Origin: CAIXSC01 sp046349915
GTDB taxonomy: Bacteria > Planctomycetota > Planctomycetia > Pirellulales > Pirellulaceae
DNA: 64,000 nucleotides
Assembly (NCBI GenBank): GCA_046349915.1
Contig: JAXMBL010000003.1
Span: 2,356,001 to 2,420,000, forward strand
Direction of reading: 5' to 3'
Shown here: in pieces, positions 27,316 to 35,745 of the stretch
Position numbering within the stretch: the first letter of the stretch is position 1
Layout of the letters: every line of letters begins with the position of its first letter
The notes under the pieces: model-generated
The model's database searches: none
The model's input: only the letters and a program-made list of their open reading frames with translations
Told to the model about the DNA's origin: nothing
Position numbers and translations under genes: made by a program

Positions 27316-30300
27316 ATGTTTCAACCAGCGCCAGCCAACGTCAACTTCCCGTCTCAGGAACTGGAAATCCTCGACTTTTGGAAGCGGCGGCGGGTCTATG
27401 AGCAGTCCTTGGAACGCCGAGCCGGAGCGCCTCGCTTTGTCTTCTTTGAGGGCCCGCCGACCGCGAACGGCATGCCGCATCCGGGGCACTGTCTGACGCG
27501 CGCCATCAAGGACGTTTTTCCTCGCTACCGCACCATGCGCGGCTACTTGTGCGAGCGCAAGGCGGGGTGGGACACGCATGGGCTGCCGGTCGAAGTCGAG
27601 GTCTGCAAGGAACTCGGAATCCACTCGAAGGAACAGATCGAAGCGTTTGGCGTCGAGCCGTTCATTCATAAATGCCAGGAGAGTGTCTGGCGCTACATGA
27701 AGCAGTGGGAGCGGTTGACGGAACGGTTGGGCTTTTGGATCCACTTGGACGAAGCCTATGTAACGTATCATCAAAGCTTTGTGGAAAGCGTTTGGTGGTC
27801 GTTGAAGAGCCTGTTCGACCGCGGGTTGCTGTACGAAGGCCACAAGATCGTCTGGTGGTGGGCGCAAGGAGGAACGGCGCTCTCCAGCGGCGAGGTGGGG
27901 CTGGGGTATCGCGAAGTCGCTGATCCCAGCGTCTACGTCAAGTTTCCGCTGGTCGACGATCCCGGCGTGTCGCTCTTGGTCTGGACGACAACTCCTTGGA
28001 CGTTGCCGAGTAACCAGTTCGCGGCCGTGCATCCGGAACTGGAATACGCGACCGTGCGTGATACGCAGACCGGCGATCGCTTGATCTTGGCGGCGGCCTT
28101 GGTCGAGACGATCGCGGGGAAAGTCAAACGCGAATTGGTCGTGGAGTCGACATGTCGTGGCGCCGACCTGTTGGGCCGCCGCTACACGCCGCCTTTCGAT
28201 GGCTACTATGCTCGATCGGGCCAGACGCAGGGAACGCTCGTAGGCGGCGGCCGTCAGTACATCGCATGGCGCGTCGTCGCGGCGGAATTCGTGACGATTG
28301 ATAGCGGTTCGGGAGTGGTCCATCAAGCGCCGGCGTTCGGTGAAGTCGACTTCGATGTGCTGGTGGCCGAGCAGGCTCGATTCGTGGCTGGCGAAGGCCC
28401 CGAGTTGATTTGCGCAGTTGGCCCCGATGGCAAGTTCACGTCCGATGCGCCCGCGTACCAAGGTCGTTGGGTGAAAGAGACCGACAAAGACATCTCGCGT
28501 GATCTGAAGTCGCGTGGGTTGCTGTACCACCAAGAACAGTATTTGCACTCGTATCCGTTCTGCTGGCGAGCGGACAATGATCCGTTGATTCAGTATCCCC
28601 GCCGCAGTTGGTTTATCCGGACGACTCAGTTCCGTGAGCGGATGCTGGAGAACAATCGTCGGATCAACTGGTTGCCCGAACATATTCGGGATGGTCGGTT
28701 TGGGAATTTCCTGGAATCGAACATCGATTGGGCGCTGTCGCGCGAGCGGTATTGGGGCACGCCGCTGCCGATCTGGGTCTGCTCGTCGACCGGGCGAATG
28801 GAGGCGGTGGCCAACTACGATGAATTGTTGGCGAAGCCCGGAGTGGCGGGGCACGACGTGTGGGAAGCCGCCAAGCGTGCGAAGCCCGAGTTGCCCGACG
28901 ATCTGAAGGTCCACAAACCGTATATCGACGCCGTCACGTATGACTCGCCGTTCGCAGCCGGTGCGCGCATGAAGCGAGTCACCGAGGTGATCGATTGCTG
29001 GTACGATTCGGGCGCCATGCCCTTCGCTCAATGGGGCTATCCGCGACAAAACGCCGACAGATTTCGCGAGCAGTTTCCCGCGGACTTCATTAGCGAGGCC
29101 ATCGATCAGACTCGCGGGTGGTTCTACAGCCAACTCGCGATCAGCACCATGCTGTTTGGCGAGTCGCCGGTCGCGGCGGACTCGATGGAAGCCGAACCCA
29201 CTGCGTCCCAATCAGTGCCAGCCAAGTCAGTGCCAGCCAAGTCAGTGCCAGCCAATTCAGTGCCAGCCAATTCAGTGCCAGCCAATTCAGTGGCGGGCGG
29301 CGAAGCGACCGAGTTCCCGCATCCGTTTCGTAACTGCATCGTTCTCGGCCTGATGTTGGGCGAGGATGGACAGAAGATGTCCAAGAGCAAGCGGAATTAC
29401 CGCGAGCCGCAGGAGATCTTCGACCGCTATGGCGCCGACGCCTTACGTTGGTACTTCTTTGCCAATCAGCCGCCGTGGACATCGATCCGTTATCGCGAGC
29501 AGGCGATCAAGGACAGTATTCCCGAGTTCCTGCTGCGGTTGTGGAATTGCTACAGCTTCTTCGTCATCTACGCCAATATCGATGGCTTTGACCCCGCGGA
29601 ACGGTTGGCGGGGCAAGTTGGCCAACTAGGTCCGGATAGTCTGTCATCGGCTCGCGGTTATCGCCCGCGGCAGGAACGCGGCGAACTGGATCGCTGGATT
29701 TTGAGCGAAATGCATCGGACGGTGGCGGCCGTGGTCGAGCGGATGGACGCTTACGACAACTACGGCGCGTGTGCTCGGCTGACCGAATTCGTGGACGCGC
29801 TGAGTAACTGGTTTGTGCGCCGGAGCCGGGACCGATTTTGGTCGCCTGATCGCGAGTCGATCGAGAAACTGGACGCCTATTGGACGTTGTACGAGTGCCT
29901 GTTGACGACCGCCAAGCTGATCGCGCCCTTCACGCCGTTTCTCGCCGAGTCGCTTTGGCAGAACTTGGCGGGCGTATTCGGCGAGCGGGCGACGGAAAGC
30001 GTCCACTTGTGCGACTACCCAACGGCGGACGCGAGTGCCGTTGATGAAACACTGTCGCAGCGCATGAAGTTGTTGCGCGACATCGCCTCGCTGGGCCGGT
30101 CAGTGCGTATGGACAATAAGTTGAAGGTGCGACAACCGTTGGCGCAGGTCGAGGTGATCTTGTCGAGCGCTACGCATCAGGCTTGGTTGGAAACGCACGA
30201 TGATCTTCTACGCGAAGAATTGAATGTCAAGCGCATTCACTATACGCGGGAAGCTCGCGAGTACATCACGTATTTGGTGCAGCCGAATTTTAAGCGGCTT

Positions 30301-30792
30301 GGACCACGGATCGGCAAGTTGTTGCCGGGCGTGAAGCAAGCGTTGGGGCAAGCCGATGGCGCCTCGCTGCTAGAGCAGTTGACCGCTACGGGGAAAGTGT
30401 TGTTGGCCGTAGGGGCTGAGCAGGTCGAGTTGGATAACGAGGACATCCAGGTCCGGTTGCAGGCAAAGCCGGGCTGGGCCGCCGCGCAGGGCGCCGGCTG
30501 CGTCGTGGTCTTATCCACGGAGTTAACCCCCGCACTAGTGCGCGAAGGATTAGCACGCGATCTGATCCGACTGATCCAAGATCAACGCAAGGAACTCGAT
30601 TTGAACTATACCGATCGAATTCAGGTGCGGGTGGCGACGGAAGCCGACGAGGTGGCCGCCGCCGTCGAAGAGAATCGTGATCTGATCGCCGCCGAAACCC
30701 TGACCACTGAACTACAGGTCGCGCGAGAAGCGATTACCGAAACAGTCGAGTTAGGCGACCACGCCATCCAACTAACCGTAACCAAAGCCTAG
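27316..30792 (+). CDS. ileS: Isoleucyl-tRNA synthetase
   Basis: Class I synthetase of 1158 residues attaching isoleucine to tRNA-Ile. The HIGH motif appears as GMPHPGHCLTRAIKDVF, the editing-domain entrance follows WTTTPWTLPSNQF, and the KMSKS loop is DGQKMSKSKRNYREP. The sequence ERKAGWDTHGLPVEVEVCKEL and the lack of a C-terminal zinc-binding Cys cluster suggest the eukaryote-like (IleS2) type, which in other bacteria is linked to mupirocin tolerance. Residues 633-657 are a five-fold SVPAK/N repeat encoded by 15-bp tandem units (29212-29286), just before the KMSKS region. Start ATG 27316 directly follows the acidic gene. Confidence 0.95.
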   Translation: MFQPAPANVNFPSQELEILDFWKRRRVYEQSLERRAGAPRFVFFEGPPTANGMPHPGHCLTRAIKDVFPRYRTMRGYLCERKAGWDTHGLPVEVEVCKELGIHSKEQIEAFGVEPFIHKCQESVWRYMKQWERLTERLGFWIHLDEAYVTYHQSFVESVWWSLKSLFDRGLLYEGHKIVWWWAQGGTALSSGEVGLGYREVADPSVYVKFPLVDDPGVSLLVWTTTPWTLPSNQFAAVHPELEYATVRDTQTGDRLILAAALVETIAGKVKRELVVESTCRGADLLGRRYTPPFDGYYARSGQTQGTLVGGGRQYIAWRVVAAEFVTIDSGSGVVHQAPAFGEVDFDVLVAEQARFVAGEGPELICAVGPDGKFTSDAPAYQGRWVKETDKDISRDLKSRGLLYHQEQYLHSYPFCWRADNDPLIQYPRRSWFIRTTQFRERMLENNRRINWLPEHIRDGRFGNFLESNIDWALSRERYWGTPLPIWVCSSTGRMEAVANYDELLAKPGVAGHDVWEAAKRAKPELPDDLKVHKPYIDAVTYDSPFAAGARMKRVTEVIDCWYDSGAMPFAQWGYPRQNADRFREQFPADFISEAIDQTRGWFYSQLAISTMLFGESPVAADSMEAEPTASQSVPAKSVPAKSVPANSVPANSVPANSVAGGEATEFPHPFRNCIVLGLMLGEDGQKMSKSKRNYREPQEIFDRYGADALRWYFFANQPPWTSIRYREQAIKDSIPEFLLRLWNCYSFFVIYANIDGFDPAERLAGQVGQLGPDSLSSARGYRPRQERGELDRWILSEMHRTVAAVVERMDAYDNYGACARLTEFVDALSNWFVRRSRDRFWSPDRESIEKLDAYWTLYECLLTTAKLIAPFTPFLAESLWQNLAGVFGERATESVHLCDYPTADASAVDETLSQRMKLLRDIASLGRSVRMDNKLKVRQPLAQVEVILSSATHQAWLETHDDLLREELNVKRIHYTREAREYITYLVQPNFKRLGPRIGKLLPGVKQALGQADGASLLEQLTATGKVLLAVGAEQVELDNEDIQVRLQAKPGWAAAQGAGCVVVLSTELTPALVREGLARDLIRLIQDQRKELDLNYTDRIQVRVATEADEVAAAVEENRDLIAAETLTTELQVAREAITETVELGDHAIQLTVTKA
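29212..29296 (+). repeat. Five 15-bp tandem units inside ileS
   Basis: The unit tcagtgccagccaag, then with final t, is repeated at 29212, 29227, 29242, 29257 and 29272, with a partial sixth unit. It is in frame and encodes SVPAK twice and SVPAN three times. It sits in a surface insertion between the catalytic-domain helices and the KMSKS strand, so copy-number change would be tolerated without frameshift. Confidence 0.95.
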
Positions 30793-30860
30793 CCCAAACA
30801 AAAGAGCAATCACCGACCGCCCCAAGCGTCATCAAGTTCCTCCCGCGCACTCGTAAAACG

Positions 30861-30933
30861 CCAATGACCAATGACCAATGACCAATGACCAATGACCAAT
30901 GACCAATGACCAATGACCAATGACCAATGACCA
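30861..30933. repeat. Heptamer array (ATGACCA), ten units, ending in the purN start codon
   Basis: ATG triplets occur every seven bases at 30864, 30871, 30878, 30885, 30892, 30899, 30906, 30913, 30920 and 30927 within perfect ATGACCA units. Because seven is not a multiple of three, the ATGs rotate through all frames. The ATG at 30920 opens the purN frame; the ATG at 30899 in the same frame meets a TGA formed by the next units. Confidence 0.95.
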
Positions 30934-31561
30934 AAAAACCACATCCGCGGCAGTCTTGATCTCAGGCGGAGGAACGACGCTTCGTAATTTGTTGGTGCGT
31001 CGAGCCGCGGGCGATCTGCCGCTCGAGGTACGGTTGGTGGTGTCGAGCAGTCCCAAGGCCAAGGGCTTGGTGTACGCGTCGGAAGCGGGGATTCCCTCGG
31101 TCGTGTTGGCTCGAGCGGATTTCGCCGACGATGCGGCTTATGGTACGGCGGTGTTCGATGCGTGCCGTCGAGCGGAAGTGGATTGGGTCGTCATGGGCGG
31201 CTTCCTGAAGTTCGTCCCGATCCCTGAGGATTTTGCGAACCGAGTGGTGAACATCCATCCCGCCCTGATTCCCGCTTTTTGTGGTGCGGGCATGTATGGA
31301 CACCATGTGCATGAAGCCGTGCTCGAGTATGGTGCGAAGGTCAGTGGTTGCACGGTCCACTTTGTGGATAACCAGTATGACCACGGGCCGATTATCTCGC
31401 AGCGAGTGGTCCCGGTCCTTGAAGGCGACACTCCCGACATGCTCGCCGCACGAGTGTTCGAGGCCGAGTGTGAAGCTTATCCAGAAGCGCTGAGGCTTTT
31501 GGCGGCTGGTCGAGTGCGCGTGGTGGGCCGCAAAGTGAGTATTTTGAGGCTTGAGGCTTGA
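30920..31561 (+). CDS. purN: Phosphoribosylglycinamide formyltransferase
   Basis: A 213-residue enzyme of purine synthesis that transfers a formyl group from 10-formyl-THF to GAR. The N-terminal AAVLISGGGTTLRNLL is the family phosphate-binding loop with the Arg/Ser pattern of PurN. Catalytic residues are seen in VVNIHPALIPAF (Asn, His) and FVDNQYDHGPII (Asp). The start at ATG 30920 lies inside the heptamer repeat array, so the first five residues (MTNDQ) are repeat-derived. No other ATG is available downstream before the conserved core, although a TTG at 30953 could give a shorter protein. No ordinary ribosome binding site is visible, which is unusual. Confidence 0.9.
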   Translation: MTNDQKTTSAAVLISGGGTTLRNLLVRRAAGDLPLEVRLVVSSSPKAKGLVYASEAGIPSVVLARADFADDAAYGTAVFDACRRAEVDWVVMGGFLKFVPIPEDFANRVVNIHPALIPAFCGAGMYGHHVHEAVLEYGAKVSGCTVHFVDNQYDHGPIISQRVVPVLEGDTPDMLAARVFEAECEAYPEALRLLAAGRVRVVGRKVSILRLEA

Positions 31562-31596
31562 GGGCGAGCTGCTGACGAGGCTCGCAGTTTACTCAG

Positions 31597-32973
31597 TTAC
31601 GCTCGGGTTAATTCCGGGATGGGGGCGCCGCTGTTGAGGATCGGCACTGGACGTCCCGTGAAGTTACGAATGGCGACGTGTTCGTAGTCGATTCCCAAAT
31701 GGCGGTAGATCGTTGCCAGGAAGTCTCCCGGGCCCACTCGTCGTTCCACCGGATCTTCACCGCGTGGATCGGTCGCGCCAATCACTTGGCCTGTGCGCAG
31801 GCCGCCGCCGGCAAATAGCATCGAGTTGGCTCGCGGCCAATGGTCGCGTCCGGGTTGAACCGTTCCGGCCGGGGCGCTGGCCACTCCCTCGCCGCTGCTG
31901 GCGACATAGCTGATTCGCGGCGTCCGCCCGAACTCGCCAGTTACCACCACCAGCACTCGCTTGTCGAGACCCCGGGCGTAGACGTCTTCGATTAACGCCG
32001 ATACCGCCTGGTCGAAATAGGGAGCGCGAAACTTAAGAGCATCGAAGACATGGTGATTGACGGCGTGGTCGTCCCAGTTCGCGACACGCCCACACAAGGG
32101 GCCGTCAAACTCGGTTGCCACAATATCGACGCCCGCTTCGACCAATCGTCGAGCCATCAGGCATTGCTGGCCCCATTGATGGAGGCCATAGCGTTCGCGA
32201 GTGGCCACGGGCTCTTGAGTCAAGTCGAACGCCTCTTTGGCAACGGGGCTTGTCAAGAGATTTAACGCTTGGGCTTCGAATTGGTCGACGGCGGCCAGAG
32301 TACCAGAGGCATCCATGTCGCGCCGTAGATGATCGACTGCTTGCTTGAGTGAAAGCCGCTCGCGAAAGCGTGCCTGTTGATCGGCGGGCAAGCCAATATT
32401 GGGCACTTGGAAGTTGGGACGACTTGGATCGCCCGTGACTGCGAACGGCTCGTAGGCCGGTCCAAGGTAGGTAGCGCCGGCGATGGTGAAGTTGTCGTAT
32501 CGATCCACCGGGTTGACCGAGACGTAATTGGGGATCGTGCGTGCTGGGTCGCGACGTAGATAGCTCGCGATGGTCATCCAATCGGGCAAGACGGGGGTGA
32601 GTTTGTCTTGGGGGTCCGGATCGCCTGCCAGAACTTGGAGGGAACCGCCCGGGTGACCTCCGCCCGTGTGAGCGACCGATCGCAAGAGCGAATACCGGTC
32701 GGCCATCGTGGCGAGACGCGGCAGCAATTCACCAATGCGGATGCCGGGAACATTGGTGTCGATCGCCGTGTACGGCCCTCGAAATTCAGACGGAGCGTCG
32801 GGCTTGGGATCAAACGTCTCCAGATGGCTCGCGCCGCCTCGCAACCAAACCAGAATCACCGCGGTGTCGGACCTCGAGGTCCGTGCCGCTTGCGTCCGCA
32901 GATTCATCAGCCCCGCAAGACTGAGCGAGCTGAAGCCAGTCAAACCGGCTCGCAGAAATTCACGTCGGATCAT
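31597..32973 (-). CDS. Tat-exported DUF1501 protein (sulfatase-like fold)
   Basis: A 458-residue protein of the DUF1501 family, which is expanded in planctomycetes and belongs to the alkaline phosphatase/sulfatase-like superfamily. The N-terminus MIRREFLRAGLTGFSSLSLAG is a twin-arginine signal (RREFLR). Typical motifs are VILVWLRGGASHLETFDPKP, EFGRTPRIS, PGRDHWPRANSMLFAGGG and VIGATDPRGEDPVE. In other planctomycetes these genes usually stand next to DUF1549/DUF1553 genes, which are absent here. The start is ATG 32973 and the gene is preceded directly by the heptamer arrays. Substrate unknown. Confidence 0.92.
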   Translation of the reverse strand: MIRREFLRAGLTGFSSLSLAGLMNLRTQAARTSRSDTAVILVWLRGGASHLETFDPKPDAPSEFRGPYTAIDTNVPGIRIGELLPRLATMADRYSLLRSVAHTGGGHPGGSLQVLAGDPDPQDKLTPVLPDWMTIASYLRRDPARTIPNYVSVNPVDRYDNFTIAGATYLGPAYEPFAVTGDPSRPNFQVPNIGLPADQQARFRERLSLKQAVDHLRRDMDASGTLAAVDQFEAQALNLLTSPVAKEAFDLTQEPVATRERYGLHQWGQQCLMARRLVEAGVDIVATEFDGPLCGRVANWDDHAVNHHVFDALKFRAPYFDQAVSALIEDVYARGLDKRVLVVVTGEFGRTPRISYVASSGEGVASAPAGTVQPGRDHWPRANSMLFAGGGLRTGQVIGATDPRGEDPVERRVGPGDFLATIYRHLGIDYEHVAIRNFTGRPVPILNSGAPIPELTRA

Positions 32974-32994
32974 GGGAGAAGCCTGCTTCACTGG

Positions 32995-33127
32995 TCACTA
33001 GTCATTGGTCACTAGTCATTGGTCACTAGTCATTGGTCACTAGTCATTGGTCACTAGTCATTGGTCATTCGTCATTGGTCATTCGTCATTGGTCATTCGT
33101 CATTGGTCATTCGTCATTCGTCATTCG
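32995..33127. repeat. Nineteen-unit heptamer array with 14-bp higher-order structure
   Basis: Starting at 32995 the sequence reads as heptamers of three kinds: tcactag, tcattgg and tcattcg. The order is five tcactag-tcattgg pairs, then tcattcg-tcattgg three times, then three tcattcg. It is the reverse complement of the family at 30861 and 33217. The alternation means the array expanded partly as 14-mers. It begins 22 bp upstream of the DUF1501 start at 32973. Confidence 0.95.
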
Positions 33128-33216
33128 TCACGGCAGGCGTTTTTTCGGGAGAACGAGTCATTAGCGAGCAATCAGAAGTAATAGACACGGGACCAAAGAC
33201 CAACAACCAACAACTA

Positions 33217-33272
33217 ATGACCAATGACCAATGACCAATGACCAATGACCAATGACCAATGACTAATGACTA
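33217..33272. repeat. Eight-unit ATGACCA heptamer array, opposite orientation, holding a stop codon
   Basis: ATGACCA units run from 33217 to 33258, followed by two atgacta units (33259 and 33266). The last unit's CTA (33270-33272) is the TAG stop, read on the minus strand, of the DUF1501 gene at 33270-34613. The array is inverted relative to the one at 32995-33127, with about 90 bp between them. Confidence 0.93.
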
Positions 33273-34613
33273 ACTCAGTTCTGGGATTGGGCGTCCACCT
33301 TCGGTGACGATGGGGATGGGGCGGCCGCGCGAGTTGGTCCAACTGGCGTTCAGGTCGATGCCGAAGTAGCGGAAAGTCGTGGCGGCCAAGTCTTGTGGTC
33401 GGACCGGGTTCGACTGAATGTCGCCGCCGCGTGAATCGGTCGAGCCGACGACCTGGCCGTGACGCAAACCGCCGCCCGCGACGACCATCGACATGACGTT
33501 CGTCCAGTGGTCTCGGCCCGCTTCCTTGTTGATCACTGGCGATCGTCCAAACTCACCCATCATCATCACCAGCGTGCTGTCGAGCAGCCCGCGCTGTTCC
33601 AGGTCGGTGATCAGCGTGTGCAGCGTTCGGTCGACGCTGGGTAAGAGTGGGGTGAGGCCTTTTTCGATGCCGCCCCAGCGGACATTGTCGCCATGGTGGT
33701 CAAAGTAACCCCACGCGCCGCTGACCAAGACGAAGGAGACGCCCGATTCGACGAGTCGGCGGGCGAGCAACGCTTTCTGGCCGATACTGTCATCGCCGTA
33801 GGCCGAACGAGTTTCCGGCTTTTCAGCGGAGACATCGAAGGCCTGTTGCACTCGACCGGATAGGACCATTTCATAAGCTTGGCGAGTGTATTGGTCTAAT
33901 CGTTCCAGCGACTTGTTGGACTCCAGGCCGCGTCCGAAGCGGTCTAGCGATTGCCTCAATTGATCGCGGTCCGACAGGTGTGGAATGGTCACGCCTGAGG
34001 GCATGCCGAACTTGCCTGCTAGTTCGTTACCCTTCACCGGCGAGTAGTTCTGTCCCATCTCGCCGGCTTCCCAGACGTCGGCGACCCAAGAGTCGGCGAG
34101 TCCCACGAATGCGGGCAGGCTGGGATGGTTTGGACCTTTGAATTTTGCCACCACGGATCCCATGGAGGGATATCCGGCGCCATCCCGACCGTCGTCGCTG
34201 CGGCGAGCGAGTGGGTTGCCGGCCTGCATGGTTATTGGGGTGTGGTTGCTGGCGCGGCAGTCGACCGAACGCAGGATCGTCAGTTTGTCGGCGATTGAAG
34301 CTTGTTTGGGCAGGTGTTCGCTGAATTGCACGCCCGGAATCTTCGTCGGAATGACCCCATAGGGCCCGCGGATCTCCTGAGGCGCCTCGGGTTTGGGATC
34401 CCACATATCGATGTGGCTGGGACCGCCGGAGAGCCAAAACAGGATGACAGATTTGGGTGAGCCATTACGACCGGCGGTCGAAGCATCACGGGCGCTGAGC
34501 AATTGGGGAAGTGTCAGGCCGCCGAGTCCTGCGAGGCCAACTTCCAGAAACCACCGTCGAGAACCAACTCGAATCAACGACGAGCGCGAACCGGGTGCTG
34601 GCAGGATAGGCAT
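33270..34613 (-). CDS. Tat-exported DUF1501 protein (sulfatase-like fold), second copy
   Basis: A 447-residue DUF1501 protein, a distant paralogue of the one at 31597-32973. The start is ATG 34613; the N-terminal RVGSRRWFLEVGLAGLGGLTLPQ is a twin-arginine-like signal. Family motifs are VILFWLSGGPSHIDMWDPKP, CRASNHTPITMQAGNP, EFGRSPVINKEAGRDHWTN and VVGSTDSRGGD. The last codons run up to a heptamer repeat array whose final unit supplies the TAG stop, so the C-terminus RPIPELS may have been set by repeat growth. Neighbouring DUF1549/DUF1553 genes are absent. Confidence 0.92.
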   Translation of the reverse strand: MPILPAPGSRSSLIRVGSRRWFLEVGLAGLGGLTLPQLLSARDASTAGRNGSPKSVILFWLSGGPSHIDMWDPKPEAPQEIRGPYGVIPTKIPGVQFSEHLPKQASIADKLTILRSVDCRASNHTPITMQAGNPLARRSDDGRDGAGYPSMGSVVAKFKGPNHPSLPAFVGLADSWVADVWEAGEMGQNYSPVKGNELAGKFGMPSGVTIPHLSDRDQLRQSLDRFGRGLESNKSLERLDQYTRQAYEMVLSGRVQQAFDVSAEKPETRSAYGDDSIGQKALLARRLVESGVSFVLVSGAWGYFDHHGDNVRWGGIEKGLTPLLPSVDRTLHTLITDLEQRGLLDSTLVMMMGEFGRSPVINKEAGRDHWTNVMSMVVAGGGLRHGQVVGSTDSRGGDIQSNPVRPQDLAATTFRYFGIDLNASWTNSRGRPIPIVTEGGRPIPELS

Positions 34614-34956
34614 AACAGAGCGTCCTTGTGGGTGGGATGCAGCACGGAAGGTAAGGCCCGCGACCCAGGTGGTCGTCAAGGCAACTGAGAAGCCGACCCG
34701 CCCCGGCCGATTTCCAAGTCCTCCCTAAGTTATCAGCATTTCCCGATGGGTTCAATGAGAATTGCCATCTTCCAAACACAACAGAGCCCGACCCGCGAAC
34801 CCGACCCGCCCCCCAACAACCAACAACCAATGACCAATGACCAATGAAAACTTTCTCCCATCGCTTGCTTGTTTTCTGTCGCAGCGACGCGCATAATCGT
34901 GCAGGTGTTAAATCGAAGCGGATTGGCAGTTTGGGTGGGTTGTGGCGAGTATAACG
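34614..34956. other. Divergent promoter region between DUF1501 gene and BMC operon, with short heptamer relic
   Basis: These 343 bp separate two divergent transcription units. No gene is credible. A short relic of the heptamer family (two ATGACCA units at 34830-34843, preceded by ccaacaaccaacaacc) lies in the middle. The promoter and operator of the DeoR-led operon should be in the last 100 bp, but no clear palindrome was found by eye. Confidence 0.5.
34830..34843. repeat. Two-unit ATGACCA heptamer relic
   Basis: ATGACCA appears twice (34830 and 34837), preceded by a ccaacaa-type run. It belongs to the same family as the arrays at 30861, 32995 and 33217. Confidence 0.85.
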
Positions 34957-35745
34957 ATGCTGGTCGACGACCGTCGCTCCCGATTATTGGAATTGGTGCG
35001 ATTGCGCGGATTTGCCGCGTTGCCAGACTTGGCCAGCGAGCTGCAAGTGTCGGAATCAACTGTCCGGCGCGACCTAGATTACCTGGAGGAGACCGGATCG
35101 GCGAAACGGACGCATGGCGGGGTCTTTTACACGGGCCCTTCGCCAAAGCTCCACGACATCGATCGGCGGCAGGAAGCGAATTGGGGGCGGAAGCGAGCGA
35201 TTGCTCGGGCTGCCGCTCCTTTGATTGAAGACAACGACACGGTGGTGCTGGGCGGGGGAAGCACGGTCTATGAATTGGCTCGGCTGCTAGTGGGCCGACC
35301 CTTACAGATCGTGACCAATTCGCTGCCGGTGGCCAACTTGTTTACATCCAGCGACAGCGCGGACTTAGTGATGATCGGCGGCTACGTGCACACTCGCACG
35401 GGCGTGTCAGTAGGACCGTATGCCGAGCACATGTTGGCCGAGTTGACGGCTCGGCGAGCCGTGTTGAGCGTCGCGGGGGTCACGGAACGAGGCTTTTTTA
35501 ATAGTAATTTGCTCTTGGTGGAAACTGAACGGGCGATGATGCGGGCGGCGGACGAGGTGGTGGTGGTCGCGGACAGTACCAAGTTCGGCCGCACCAGCCT
35601 TGCTCGACTGTGCGAGCTTTCGGACATCGACACGTTGGTGGTGGACCAGGGGTTAGACACAAAGTGGCTGGATTGTCTCCACCAAGCGGGTGTGCGAGTG
35701 GTGGTGGCGAACGAGTCAACGGATCACGCGGGGGGATCGGCATGA
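34957..35745 (+). CDS. DeoR-family transcriptional regulator of the microcompartment operon
   Basis: A 262-residue sugar-responsive repressor. The N-terminal helix-turn-helix reads FAALPDLASELQVSESTVRRDLDYLEE, the DeoR signature. The C-terminal sugar-phosphate sensing domain includes VVLGGGSTVYELARLL, IVTNSLPVANLF, GGYVHTRTGVSVGP and VVVADSTKFGR. The start is ATG 34957; GTG 34942 is an alternative. The stop overlaps the PduL start (ATGA), placing it as the first gene of the BMC operon. It probably represses the operon until a deoxy-sugar-derived phosphate, such as fuculose- or rhamnulose-phosphate, is bound, which is inferred from family and context. Confidence 0.92.
   Translation: MLVDDRRSRLLELVRLRGFAALPDLASELQVSESTVRRDLDYLEETGSAKRTHGGVFYTGPSPKLHDIDRRQEANWGRKRAIARAAAPLIEDNDTVVLGGGSTVYELARLLVGRPLQIVTNSLPVANLFTSSDSADLVMIGGYVHTRTGVSVGPYAEHMLAELTARRAVLSVAGVTERGFFNSNLLLVETERAMMRAADEVVVVADSTKFGRTSLARLCELSDIDTLVVDQGLDTKWLDCLHQAGVRVVVANESTDHAGGSA

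Noticed and set aside
26854..29211. Long minus-strand open frame (785 codons) opposite the acidic gene and ileS
   Set aside because: It is fully antisense to ileS and the acidic gene, has His/Arg/Leu-rich low-complexity sequence typical of GC-rich shadow frames, and no motif. IleS is unquestionable on the other strand.
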